Source: Phorcus lineatus
Taxonomy: Eukaryota; Mollusca; Gastropoda; Trochida; Trochidae
Direction: 5' to 3'
NCBI GenBank assembly: GCA_921293015.1
Contig: OV121086.1
Span: forward strand, 34,285,194 to 34,349,193
Length of the DNA: 64,000 nt
Of this stretch, positions 29,501-41,564 are shown in pieces (position 1 is the first letter of the stretch; each line of letters begins with the position of its first letter). Made by a program: the position numbers and the translations under genes. The notes below the pieces were generated by a model. That model saw only the letters and a program-made list of their open reading frames with translations. It was not told where the DNA came from and did no database searches.

Positions 29501-30258
29501 AATTATCGTCATTCCAACTTCTAAAATGCCTCTAAAAGAAAGAAATTCGTAAGTTAGAGGTATAAAACTGACTACAGAGCTTTAACTGGTCACAGAAGAA
29601 GGTAATGGACAGTAGAGGCACTTCATTAGACGTCATGAGGTGTCAGTTCAAGCAATATCAGTTTGTGGTAATTGGATTATCATAATATTATTCAATTTAT
29701 TACTTGTACTAAATACATTCTTAGCTACATCTTTAAAAGGAACTCATGAATGACATTAAATCACTGATGGGAGTATCCCCTCGAATTGTGTTGTACAAAT
29801 GCAATGGTTCGGCATATAACTAGCCATCCTCTCGCAAAACATTAAGGTGTGCCTCCACAGCTAAGTAGATTCTTGTCAGAATTCGAGTTTTATCACTGTG
29901 GACCACAGACACAACAAGGTGCCCTGCAAGGTGTAACTAACGACAATCTCCCTCAGTGCAAAAAATCATGATTTTAGTGTAACGAACTCTTCCGGAATAA
30001 CTTGTGTTCGTCATAAGATGTCAAAGAGTTCAGTCGCAGTAGGGTAAAGAGGTAGCACAGAAAATATGAAGAAAGTGAACAGGGCTTGAATAGGCCAGTG
30101 ATTGGGACATGTCTTTTATGAATTGCAGGGGTAGCACATAATAGCCTCACGTCAGAAAATATTTAAGAAGAATGAGGTCTTACTTTTCACTCAGCCACCC
30201 GAGGTTTTTTTTAATGTCTACCAATCCTAGCCACCGAGGGTTTTTCTCTTAGAAGATA

Positions 30259-30376
30259 AATAGTTGCGTTTGTAAAATTTCCGGGATTCATTGTTATTCA
30301 ACAACCGCAAATTTAGTTTAAAACCGACGGCGCTTGAATAACAATGAATCCCGGAAATTTTACAAACGCAACTATT
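30259..30376. repeat. Perfect 43-bp inverted repeat with 32-nt spacer
   Basis: Left arm 30259-30301 (starting aatagttgcgtttgtaaaat) and right arm 30334-30376 are exact reverse complements. The spacer contains ccgacggcgc. No open frame. It could be a non-autonomous palindromic element or the source of a long RNA hairpin. Confidence 0.93.
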
Positions 30377-30713
30377 GATCGATATTTTAACATGATCGTT
30401 TGTTATTAGAAGTTTAAGAGCGAACTCTGTTTTTGCGTACTTATTTTTGTGTGGAAAGGACTTTGCGACTGTTCTATTTCTGTAAGAGGTGAGATAACGT
30501 CTAACTATTGTGAATTCACGGCATTATTTACATTACAAACATCATTGTGATATTAGCAAATAGTGGCATTCGTAACAGCGAGACCTTACAAAATACTTGT
30601 TTAATTCGATACCGAAATCAGCAATTATAAAGCTCGTAGAAAAATATCGTAATACCCCCAGTACAAAAGTCTTGAACTAGCCCAATACCATTGTGACAGC
30701 TACGCAAACATTG

Positions 30714-30745
30714 TGACGTCAAAACGGTTGGCCTTTGTGACGTCA
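30714..30745. promoter_or_regulatory. Paired CRE palindromes TGACGTCA
   Basis: Two exact TGACGTCA octamers (30714-30721 and 30738-30745) 24 bp apart; a third lies at 43677-43684. No adjacent gene is recognised, so function is unproven and a repeat origin is possible. Confidence 0.45.
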
Positions 30746-30751
30746 TACCAT

Positions 30752-31095
30752 GGGTGAGTGAGTGAGTGAGTTGGGTTTAACGTGTTTTGAACAATATATC
30801 AGTTATTAAACACGTGGATGACAAGCATCCAAAAGAGAGTGGACAGATAAGGGAGAAAGGGATCGACAGGATGAGGGAAAAGACGGTGAGAGATAGAGAG
30901 CAGGTTTTATAAGGAATCAAATATGGTCTGGCTTCTACCCATCGACCTGTCCAGCGTGGGTGCCCCTACGCATGTTAGCTCCAGCTGGAATAGCTCTCAG
31001 GGTCTCTGAAGCACGCAAACCACCACACCACGATAAGGTATTGAGTCCAGTGGTGGTCGAAAGAAGGCGGCCGCATGAAACTTTGCGGCAAACTT
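30752..31095 (-). repeat. Antisense dispersed repeat starting gtgagtgagtgagt
   Basis: On the plus strand it begins gtgagtgagtgagtgagttg then ggtttaacgtg, the complement of the tail type ending cactcactcac. The body (gacctgtccagcgtgggtgc, agctccagctggaatagctc) runs to about 31095. The family is inferred from the terminus. Confidence 0.6.
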
Positions 31096-31183
31096 GGACT
31101 AAGAAAGCCAGTTGAAAATATTTTCTTTCTTCAAAAATAAATCATATGAAAGTGTATTTGTGATATCTACCGGTAGACACAAT

Positions 31184-32215
31184 ATAACATGCCCTGATTT
31201 ATGGTTATGTGCAACCACATTTCTTTTATATTACGCATGCTCTTTTTCATGCCCTGATTCATGGTTACGCCCAGCCCTATACCTTTACTTCAATGCGAAT
31301 TCCTGTTTAATGACAATCTGCAACCATATTTCTACTGTAAATGCGACGGCCTGTTTCTTGATCGTGTGCAACTCAATTTCTCCAGCAATGCGACGCCAGG
31401 TTTCGTTGCAATCTTCAATCCTATTTCTACTGTAAGTGACAGCCTGTTTCGTGATAATATGCTGCTGAAACACGAAGCGATTTTTCTTGGGAATATGCAA
31501 CCCTATTTCCATTTAAAAAAATATCCTTCTACTCTATTTCTACTGCAATACTATATTAAAACAATAGTTCATGGTAATGTGTAACTGTATTTCTTCCGTA
31601 ATGCTAAGCCATGTTTGATAGAATGTGAAACCCGTCGACTTGTGAAGCCCTGTTTATAATTGAAATCTGAAATATGCATCCCTGTTTTGTGGGAATGGGT
31701 CACCCTACATCTACTAAAATACGCATCCTTTTATATGGTAATGTGCAACTCTGTTTCTACTGAAATTCACATCCTTGTTTCTTAATTTCAAACCCTACTT
31801 CTACTGCATTGGAATGTGCAATCCTATTTATAATTCAATGTGAAGCCCTGTTTCATGGGCATGTTAAACCCTCTTTCCACTACAATACAGCTCTGTTCCA
31901 TGATACAATTCAAAACCTGTTCTTTTGCAACGCATGCATCCTTGTTTCAATGCAATATTCAACCGTATTATTTTTCATCGTGGGACCCCTTTTTCATGGT
32001 AGAGTCCAACCTAATTTCTGTTTGAATATCCCGGCCTTTTCACGAAGTACGAACACATTCATTAGGTAACACGTAGTTCTATGTTATGTATGTACAGCTA
32101 TTCTATTAAATTCGGTCATGCACAATTAACGTTTAACACTAGGCCAAGGTAACAGCAACACCTATATAAAAATACCTATGGAAAAACGGGTATCCATTAA
32201 AAGACAAAGACAACT
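31184..32215. repeat. Diverged repetitive block, copy A
   Basis: Built of alternating phrases caaccctatttctactgcaa and gaagccctgtttcatggtaa at roughly 40-50 bp. Homologous in order to 34734-36350, sharing end segments such as ggtcatgcacaattaacgtt and ctaggccaaggtaacagcaa. Short open frames through it are repeat translations, not genes. Confidence 0.85.
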
Positions 32216-34099
32216 GTCAAATCGGAGTACGGCACGACTTTTGTAAGAAACTGGAAAATTAAAACTTGAGTCGGGCCGGCACTAGTGAAAATGTTGTATC
32301 AATTCGCGGTGATTCGCCTTTGCTAATTTGCGGGTATTCATTGTCCTTCAACATAGGGTAATTGTTTCGAACCGACCAATCAGGATCGAGGAAACAACGA
32401 AGTCATGTTACAATTACTTATAAACTGTCATTCTTAATAAAAACAAGTTTTGAGTACACGTCGTCCAAAGCGCACATAAAATATCTCTGTTCCACCAGAA
32501 CGTAGACTAAAATACAACGATCCATCGTTTCGTGAATAACACCCTCTATGATCTATGGTAGAGTCGCTGACTACAGTATGATTATGAAGGATTGTGAATA
32601 CGAATTCAGATTTTGCTACTGTGAAAATTCTAATTTTGATCATTTTGAAGATGGACTGGCAAAAAAATTCTTATGTAAATTGTATTATGTAATACTGATT
32701 TGGAGATAGTTTGTAGGTCTTACCAAAGGCTGAAATATTACCTGGTATGATGATAAATTTAAATAGTTTGTAAAATCCACACACTTGGGAAACATCGACG
32801 TTGATCATAACTATATAAAATAAGGCTTTTCAGCAGGCTAAGATATAAAACACATTTTATAAGTTTTCATGTGGTGACATAGGTATTTTAACTTGAAACG
32901 TGTTCGTAAATTCCATAGTTTGTGAACTGCACCAATTAGAGGAGATGGTCGCGACCTCTTGATCCCGATCTGGGCAAATCATCTCTTGTCGATGTTTTCC
33001 AAGCTTGTGGTAAAAGCTAAGTCGTTAGCAAGACCCACTGAGCTGTTGCTACAGGACCTGCAGTGACCTCATAAATGAAGAGAGAAATCCGGATATACTT
33101 AAAAAGCCACAATACCAGGAAACTGACATTTCATGATAACCGGTTAGTCCTGCTTCATGACTGTATAAATATTAATACAGTCCTGGACCTCATTCAGCAA
33201 GTCTAGATTTGACTGCACACGGTGAAAAAACATTAAATAATTAAAATATTTCATAGACTGAATTTTAGTCTAGATAATGGTAATCAAATAGCGATACATA
33301 TATGATAGCGATAAACGGATGAAGACAATACCAGGACGTTCAAACAACAGGGAGTTCAAGATTTCTTATAACATTTAAAAACAACAGTTTAATCAGGTTT
33401 AAAATATATTTGTAAGAAACGACGTAAGTACTGCGTCATCTGAGTATAGGACGAAGAGGAAGAAGAGGAAGAGCTTTATTCAGTATATATGGCAATTTGA
33501 CCAAGAGCAAATGGACAGGCAAAGAAATTTAAAAACTATTATACAGGCAAGTTTCGTTTCAGAATATCAGCAATATTTTTAAGTATATTTACCTTTTTCG
33601 TTGTAAGGAATTGGTTGAACTTCACTCTTGTCGGATATAAGGTATAAAAATCGGGAATGTACAATGATCGCTGCTGTGAATAAAATGGACAAACGAGTAA
33701 AACAATGATATTCATATTGAATTTGGTCTAATGTACACTTATCGCATTTGATAGAATCTGAAGTTAAGGTCTTAAAGCTGTATCTTAAGTTTGTGACTCA
33801 TGCATCTGAACTTTAATAAAACATAAAACACGTAAAAGGTCTTTGTCATGACTACGACGGTGCTTTCAAACGTATCAAGTCAACATTAAACTTCTAATCA
33901 TTAAAAAAATCAGCAAGTATTATAATTAACTTCACCTTAGAAACTTTAAGACAACCTATCCCTACAGAGATATCTCCATCATAATGTCCTACAGGAATAA
34001 ATGACTGTCGTGGGAGAAAACCTTTAAGAAAGCTAGAAGTACCATAGTTCTTAACTATTCTGTTCAACTTTCGCCAAGCACCATGTAATGTTTTCTTGA
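32216..34099. other. Intergenic, nothing recognised
   Basis: Between the repeat block and the transposase relic. AT-rich with a purine run at 33450-33475 (gacgaagaggaagaagagga). No gene or known repeat is supported. Confidence 0.55.
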
Positions 34100-34490
34100 T
34101 ATTATTGTTCAGAATGTCCAGAACATGTTAATTTTTGTGCATTTAAACCTTTCTCATGCAGTCGTCTACACTCAGTTTGTGTGGAAAACGTTGTGCCCAC
34201 GCTTGGTACGGAGATCAGCTGATCCCAGCTGGGTGGCATTTCTGGTATTGTGTCGCAGGGCTTGCAGTAGAAGAAAACGGTCATCACGTGGCTTTTTTTA
34301 TCTTTCTGACAGCATTACCATAAGTTTGGAAACGATTCTAAGCCCTTTTGATGACACTGTGGCTTACATTGAGTTCTTCACCAGCTTCACGTGATGTCGC
34401 TCCTCTTTGCAACATTCCAATTCCTCTAGACAATTCTTCAGTTGTCAAATGTCGCCTACGATGTTTTGGATTCCCAATGTCGACCAAAGG
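34100..34490 (-). pseudogene. Tc1/mariner transposase relic (broken)
   Basis: Reading the minus strand from about 34490: RRRHLTTEELSRGIGMLQRG then EAGEELNVSHSVIKRA match the Tc1 paired-like helix-turn-helix. A TAG stands where the family has Trp, two TGA codons follow near 34287, then a frameshifted RFLLLQALRHNTRNATQLGS, another frameshift, and CRRLHEKGLNAQK. No DDE catalytic part is recognisable. Dead fragment of the DNA-binding half; it lies between the two copies of the repetitive block. Confidence 0.82.
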
Positions 34491-34765
34491 AAATTTCTAT
34501 AGAGTGGCAAACTTCTACGAAATGACCTTACAATACAGATGATGAACACGTGAGATGTCCTGTCCATGGTGTGCATAACTGATTCAATTGAGCATCACTG
34601 ACTAATTGTGTTCGATATACATGTCCATTCATATGTTCATATGTACATTAAAGTTAACCTATTTTAATAACAAAGCCATGTTTGATGTGCAACCCTTTAT
34701 CTATACTGCCATCTGAAGCCCTGTTTCATTGTAATGTTCAACCTATTTCGACTGCAATGTGAAGC

Positions 34766-35010
34766 ACTTATTCATGGTTGTGTGCAACCACATTTCTATT
34801 ACATTACGCATCCCCTTTTTCATGCCCTGATTCATGGTTATGTGCAACCACATTTCTATTACATTAATCATCCCCTTTTTCATGCCCTGAATCATGGTTA
34901 TGTGCAACCACATTTTTATTACATTACGTATCCCCTTTTTCATGCCCTGAATCATGGTTATGTGCAACCACATTTCTATTACGCATCCCCTTTTACATGC
35001 CCTGATTCAT
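34766..35010. repeat. 60-bp tandem array, about four copies
   Basis: catgccctgaatcatggtta then tgtgcaaccacatttctatt and acattacgcatccccttttt repeats with exact 60-bp period. Because 60 is a multiple of three, it leaves an open frame on both strands (20-residue repeats) that mimics a protein. Confidence 0.95.
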
Positions 35011-35336
35011 ACTTATGCGCAGCCCTATACCTTTACTTCTAGATTAACATATGGTCCCTGAAAAAAAGATTTCACCAAAAATGTATTTCTCAATATTTGG
35101 TATGAAATAATATAACAAATGAGTCCGGTACAATACTTAATTTGAGCCTATGGCTGAGGCAACTAGACTAGCCAACATTTTATAGACTTAAGAAGGCTCC
35201 TTTAATATTTTGCCATAGAGTCTGGATGACAGACTACTTAACTTCCTATTTCATGACAATCTGCAACCATAATTCAACTATAAATGCGACGCCCTGTTTC
35301 CTGATTATGTGCAACTCAATTTGCCCAGCAATGCGA

Positions 35337-35575
35337 CGCCCGGTTTCATTGTAATCGTCAAACCTATTTCTACTGTCAGTGACAGCCTGTTTCATTGCAA
35401 TCGTCAACCCTATTTCTACTGTAAGTGGCAGCCTGTTTCATTGCAATCGTCAACCCTATTTCTACTGTCAGTGACAGCCTGTTTCATTGCAATCGTCAAC
35501 CCTATTTCTACTGTAAGTTGCAGACTGTTTCATTGCAATCGTCAACCCTATTTCTACTGGCAGCCTGTTTCGTGA
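35337..35575. repeat. 46-bp tandem array, about five copies
   Basis: gacagcctgtttcattgcaa then tcgtcaaccctatttctact plus gtaagt-like joins repeat every 46 bp, with small variation. Part of block B. Confidence 0.9.
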
Positions 35576-36350
35576 TAATATGCTGCTGAAACACGCATAG
35601 ATTTTTCATGGGAATGTGCAACCCTATTTCCATTGAAAAAAGATCCTTGTACCCTATTTCTACTGCAATACTAAACCCTATTTCATGGTAATGTGTAACT
35701 GTATTTCTTCTGCAATGCGAAGCCATGTTTGATAGAATGTGCAACCCGTTATCTGTACTGACTTATGAAGCCCTCTTTATAATGTAAAACCACATTTCTA
35801 CTTAAATATGCATCCATGTTTAGTGGGAATGTGCCACCCTAAATCTACTAAAATACGCATCCTTTTATATGTTAATGTGCAACTCTATTTCTACTGAAAT
35901 TCACATCCTTGTTTCTTGGCTAATTTCAAACCCTACTTCTACTGCAATGTAAAGCCCCGTTTTTGAATGTGCAATCCTATTTATCCTTCAGTGTGAACCC
36001 CGGTGTCATGGGCATGTGAAACCCTATTTCACTACACGGCTCTGTTCCATGATACAATTCAAAACCTGTTCTTTTGCATCGCATGCAGCCTTGTTTCAAT
36101 GTAATATGCAACCGTATTATTTTTCATCGTGGGACCCCTTTTTCATGGTAGAGTCCAACCTAATTTCTGTTTGAATATTCCGCCCTTTTCAGGAAGTACG
36201 AACACCTTTTTAAGGTAATACGTAGCTCAATGCTACGTGTGTACAGCTATTGAAATTAAATTCGGTCATGCACAATTAACGTTTAACACTAGGCCAAGGT
36301 AACAGCAACACCTATATAGAAATACCTATGGAAAACGTGTATCCATTAAA

Positions 36351-39300
36351 GAGTCACTCCGTGAGTTGGTGGAGTCATACATGCCAAACTTAATCAATGG
36401 TGTCATTTGATCGCGAAGTATCGACCGTTACCAAAAAGACATATTTTAAAGCTTGTTTTAATTTACAGTGACAATATGAAGGTAGAACGTCGCAATTATG
36501 ATCGAAAACCGGACAGTGGCGCGCGTCAAATAGTCAAACGTAATTTTGGAGACTTGTCTAAAACAGCCAGGATAGAAGTTAGTTGATAGTTTTTTTAAGG
36601 TTATATTACTAGTATCCATGTATATATAAAAGTTTATTGGACGTGATATCTACACCTCTGTGCATTTATAAGGCTTTTTTAGATTTTCACGGAAAACCAG
36701 TATTTGTCATACATATGTCTTTTGGACATGAAAAGATAAGATGTTTTGATTTTTTATCACCACATATGACATTTAGGTTCGTATCAAAGATGAAAATCAC
36801 GGAGTTGCCCTTTAAAAGACAAGGTAACAACCTTGCCTATAGAAAAACGTATGCTTATCAAAAGACAATACTTTATATTGTTAATGGAAAAACTAGCCTT
36901 ATCTCTGTTTTATGACAATACACACCCTTTTAAATGGAGAAACATAAGCTGTTTTATGAAAATACACAGCGTAATCTTAGCAAACCAGTCTTATGTGTAG
37001 AATACCCCGCCATCGTCTTGATATCGACCATCTACATGTAAGATCTGGCAGGTGAAGCATTATGTCAGATGAGGAGAATAATTGAGCCGATTGTATCCAA
37101 GGAGCTCAGTCGTCATCGCCATGGTGTTTGTAAATAAATACCCAGTAGCAGACGACATCCGCCATGAGCAGACGACACGGCGTTGTTCACGAGGAATGCT
37201 CTAAACATGACACGGAATATGACAGATGATGGGTAGTTGTACGTCTACTGATGTAAACTCGGTAAATCTTTTTATTTCTAACAAGCTGAGTCATTGTTTT
37301 CTAGAGTAATTGTTTTGTTGAGTCATGGTTTGTGCAACGTATTTTCGCAATTTACGGCCATACAATATTGATCCATAACACGTTACAGGCCCCTAACGCC
37401 ACCGAGCTGACAGTGCCTGTTTTAACACATGTATGGCGTGTCGTATGTGTATTGAGATACGCTCGTTGCCATTCCAACACGATACATATATCTATGCAAT
37501 CCATATCTGACCAACAGACATAGAAACTTCTTGAAATATTGATTGAACGATCCAATTGCACTATAGTGGTTGTTTTTGTTGAGTTGCAGTGCACATCGAC
37601 CAGCCGTTGAACTTCCCTTTTCTTGTAGAAAGTTTAATCATTAAGCTGACAAACTGAAATAGATATTATTTTATATGGGATCACACCTTTTGCAATAGAT
37701 GATGCTTTGAAATAATGCTGGTGCATTCTTGATCGATTTCGTAAAAAGAAAATATTCAATACAAATGCATACTAATGTTGGAAAAAGTTGGATATTGGCG
37801 CCATTGGAAATGAAATGTTAATATGATGAATAGATGAATAAATAATTGCATAAATGAGAATGTCAATAATAGAAAGAATTAGCCTACTTCTTTTATTCTT
37901 TGTAACTACAGGAATATCAACAAATAAATGGTCGAGTCTTTAACAAATGAATATCTAAGAAAAGGAAAACGCATCGACTTCCTGTTTTTGTTCTCTGCAA
38001 TAACAGGAATCCTTAACACCATAATTTTTTGAAGATTCATTTCTGATCAAATAATGAAGCACACATTAAACATGGTATTGCACATGTACAGCTATATTGA
38101 TCCGATGCAAGTATTTCTGAATATTCAAATATATAAAAACACGCATTGAACCACAGACATTTTACTTTTTAAAGGGAATTTTTAATCAATGGGACATTGC
38201 ATTTCATGTAAACATATTATCAATACATGGTAAAATTTCAATCCGGTTGGAACGTTATTGAGGCTAAAAGTGTGTGGCGTTAGATTTAACAATTTGTCAA
38301 AGAATACTTACACTAGTGCAGCAAATATACCTACGAGTATCTATAGTCCAGCAAATATACCTAAGAGTATCTATAGTCCAGCAAATATAACTAAGAGTTT
38401 GGGAAACCTTACTTAGACGTTACCACGTAGAATACCGATTGTTTTCTATCATTACACACAGCAGAAATGAAAGGTTAACCCTTCGAAGCTTAGTAAATCG
38501 TCCCTTTAAGCTAAGTAATGTTATGTATGGTGGGTGCTACCGGTTGAGCAGACCTTTGTATCCGGAATGACTTTTGTGAGAACAAACATTGTACAATTTT
38601 ATTATTTAGCTCAAAACCATCATTAGAGTTTTACAATGAATACGTGTTTAACCAACAAAATATAAATTTAATTTTTCAAAGTCACACTTAGCAGGAAGCT
38701 AACGTTGAGAGACAGTGGTAATTAACTAAGATTTGTTCAGGATCCGGAAGTATTTCAGGAAGTAGATCGAGATGCTGTCGCAAAAAGAAGTCTGACATTG
38801 CCTTTTACAACTACAATAAATCTCGTGAACATCATATCATATAGTCAAGCTAGGACTCTATTGAGTAAACAATAACAATTTACGGTCCAAAATGTCTTTA
38901 TTCACAAACCTAAAATGGTTTGTCATATTAATGCTTAGTTTGTTCCTGCACGTGATAAGAGTGTCAAATACAACCACATACTAACCATGTCCCGGACACA
39001 TTGATGGGGCGTTGTCAGATATCTAGTCCGCGCACATTCTATACATTCCCTCCCAACAGAGGGGACAAGATATGACATAAGTTACCTCAGTTTGGAGAGA
39101 TATTGATTTTTCCAAGCATCAATGGACTCGGGTAAATCATTTTTTCCTTCAAAGATTGCATAGTTGCAATGCTGGGTGAACAGGAGCAAATTTGGTTAAT
39201 TTGTCAAAATCTCTAAATTCTTGTATCAGTGCTGCGAGAAACACTCTTTAAAACCTCTGATTATCCATCGATGAAGCGGGTCACCCATTTGATGATAAAC

Positions 39301-41330
39301 CATTCCCATTCCTGCTGGTATTTACATGATATATTGAGGTCAATTATGCACAGGGTAGCTGTGCTACCATGAATTGTTTCAAGAATTATCATGTTGAATT
39401 TTCATATAAGATAATACCTTTAAAGTCGAAATCGACATCAAATTAGAAATAAGTCAAATTAAAACCATTTTGACAATGCAAATCAAATGGAATGCACCAA
39501 ATGTTTTGATGACATTCTTTATGCAATCCTTGAGAAATAGTAGTGAAAGTAAGCGTTTATTAGGGTATCTAGTAAACGTAAAACGTTTTGCAGTCACAAC
39601 GTAAACGTTTTATTATATTTATATCATATTTCATATGATAGTCGATGATTTAATATTTTCATCACTTTTTTCAAAGACTTACCCATATGCATTTGATATA
39701 TAATAATATTTATTCAAACTAAAATTAAACTTTGATGTTTCGAATGTGGACATGTAAGATATATGATTACCCCTAAGAAAACCTTGAGAGGTTTGAAGTG
39801 TAAAGTTTAAGACAATATTGTTAACATAAACTTATTGAAAAATGAACAATATAAATATACATGTGTCAAAAATGAGGCAGCTATAATGCCTTGTTATCAC
39901 CAGTCTCTTTGTTTTCTGATATTGGTGGTGTCATATTTTTGCAATTGTTGACAGAAAAGCGTCGTGAATAAACTTACGAGAAGGCTAACATTCTTCACAA
40001 TACTTGTCAAACATTCTTACGTGAAGAGAGGAAAAGATCAAACGAAAGTGGGGCGCAGTTTCATGTTTTTCCTCGAAATAAATACAGAATTTGAACATTT
40101 TCATTCGTAGACATCTTAGGACTTCTTGTCAAATTTGGTTTAAACTTTAGCAAACTGCCAGAACCAATGAAAATTGTAATAAGAATATATCCCCTGATAC
40201 GTGTCTTGGGAGGGAATGCCCTGTAAATGACCAAATGCAAATTTCAAAGTTTGCCATCATGGATTGTCACGCAAATGTTTGAAATAAAACATAAATATCA
40301 TTTAAATTTAGTTATTGTCTAAAATGCGATATGTCAAGCAAATCATCTGAATTTGGATCAAAATCTTTGTTCTAAACATTGTGACAACAAGGTTGGTCCA
40401 TCTAACTATAACATACAGTGCACTTTGTTGGAACCCGAGCAAAATGTCGGTTTAGAAGGGTGTCGGTTTAAAGGAAGTTTTCCATTGCACAGATTTGCAT
40501 GATCAGAGAAAGGAGGCTTACTTAAAGGCACTATAGCACGCTTTTTCGCTTCAAATTGGCTACTTTAAGACATGTGACATATGATGACTCACTTTAGCTT
40601 TCTATCGATGCAGTTAGATACTTATATTAACTGAGCTCCTTAGAGATATAAAAAAAATATGGTCAACTGTGCACAAAATGAAAATAAATATGGACAGTTA
40701 GAAACGGCTGAATTATTTATGTGTGTAGCTTTTGAATTTAGCTATACTCTTAAGTGAGAATAAAACATGAACTATTGTTTGGAATTAATTTAATAACTTA
40801 TGCACGTACATGTTTCTAAAATAACTAACGGGCTAGATGACCTAAGTGCGAATCGTCAGTAAAATCGAGAGGTGTGCATTATCTGTGTATTCGTAGTATA
40901 CTACGAAATATTGGTGTGCACTAGTGCCTGTAAGTCACGTTTCCCTTTTGGCTCCACGTTTCCTACATTGATGTAGCACAGGAAATGCCAACATTTCTTG
41001 TCGCAAAAAGCATAACCCATTCGTGTTGATTTGATGAGTGTCTACATATACATTCAAAGTTAATCTTGAAATAATTGTTGATTTTACACTAGGAGACATT
41101 TTGTAAGTACACCTTCATCAATAGCTGTTCATGTCCGTTCGAGGGAGGTTTTAACAAACTCGTGGAGATGTATAGCCTACTCTGATAGTTAATTTACATC
41201 CATTGAAACATTTCTCAATAAACATGTGCTACCTCAGTTAGTGAATATATAAAGAACTTACAAGTGTAAAGCAATGTACATCAATAACCATTTCTCTTGT
41301 GCTCCAAGCTAGTTTTTATGAAAAGTATCT
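36351..41330. other. Intergenic, no gene recognised
   Basis: AT-rich non-coding sequence. A diverged repeat shared with about 42400-42560 lies at 36480-36640, and a 30-bp tandem triplet at 38319-38398. No exon, tRNA or other RNA gene is supported. Confidence 0.55.
38319..38398. repeat. 30-bp tandem repeat, three copies
   Basis: gcaaatatacctaagagtat then ctatagtcca starts at 38321, 38351 and 38381 with one or two base differences. Confidence 0.92.
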
Positions 41331-41336
41331 ATAGAT

Positions 41337-41564
41337 ACTTGTACATATATATTACTTACATGATATAAGAACTTGTACATATATATTACTTACATGATAT
41401 AAGAACTTTTACATATATATTACTTACATGATATAAGTAATCGTACATACATATTACTTACACGATAAAAGAACTTGAACATACATATTACTTACATGAT
41501 AAAAGAACTTGTACACACATATTACTTACATGATATAAGAACTTGTACATGTATATTACTTACA
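41337..41564. repeat. 34-bp tandem repeat, seven copies
   Basis: acttgtacatatatattact then tacatgatataaga starts at 41337 and 41371, and the last copy starts at 41541, six exact periods later. Copies vary at a few positions. Confidence 0.92.

Larger units (their letters stand above)
34734..36350. repeat. Diverged repetitive block, copy B
   Basis: Second copy of the 31184-32215 block, larger because of local tandem amplification at 34766-35010 (60-bp unit) and 35337-35575 (46-bp unit), plus a non-homologous stretch at about 35041-35230. The right ends of both copies share ggtaacagcaacacctatat. Confidence 0.85.

Noticed and set aside
34734-35042. 102-codon frame with 20-residue repeats
   Set aside because: Produced by a 60-bp DNA array; the opposite strand is also open, which points to repeat translation and not selection on protein.
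35309-35575. 88-codon frame of repeated short phrases
   Set aside because: Translation of the 46-bp array; the period is not a multiple of three, so the three copies are read in different frames.
36637-36915. 92-codon open frame
   Set aside because: No recognised domain; it lies inside diverged repeat sequence.
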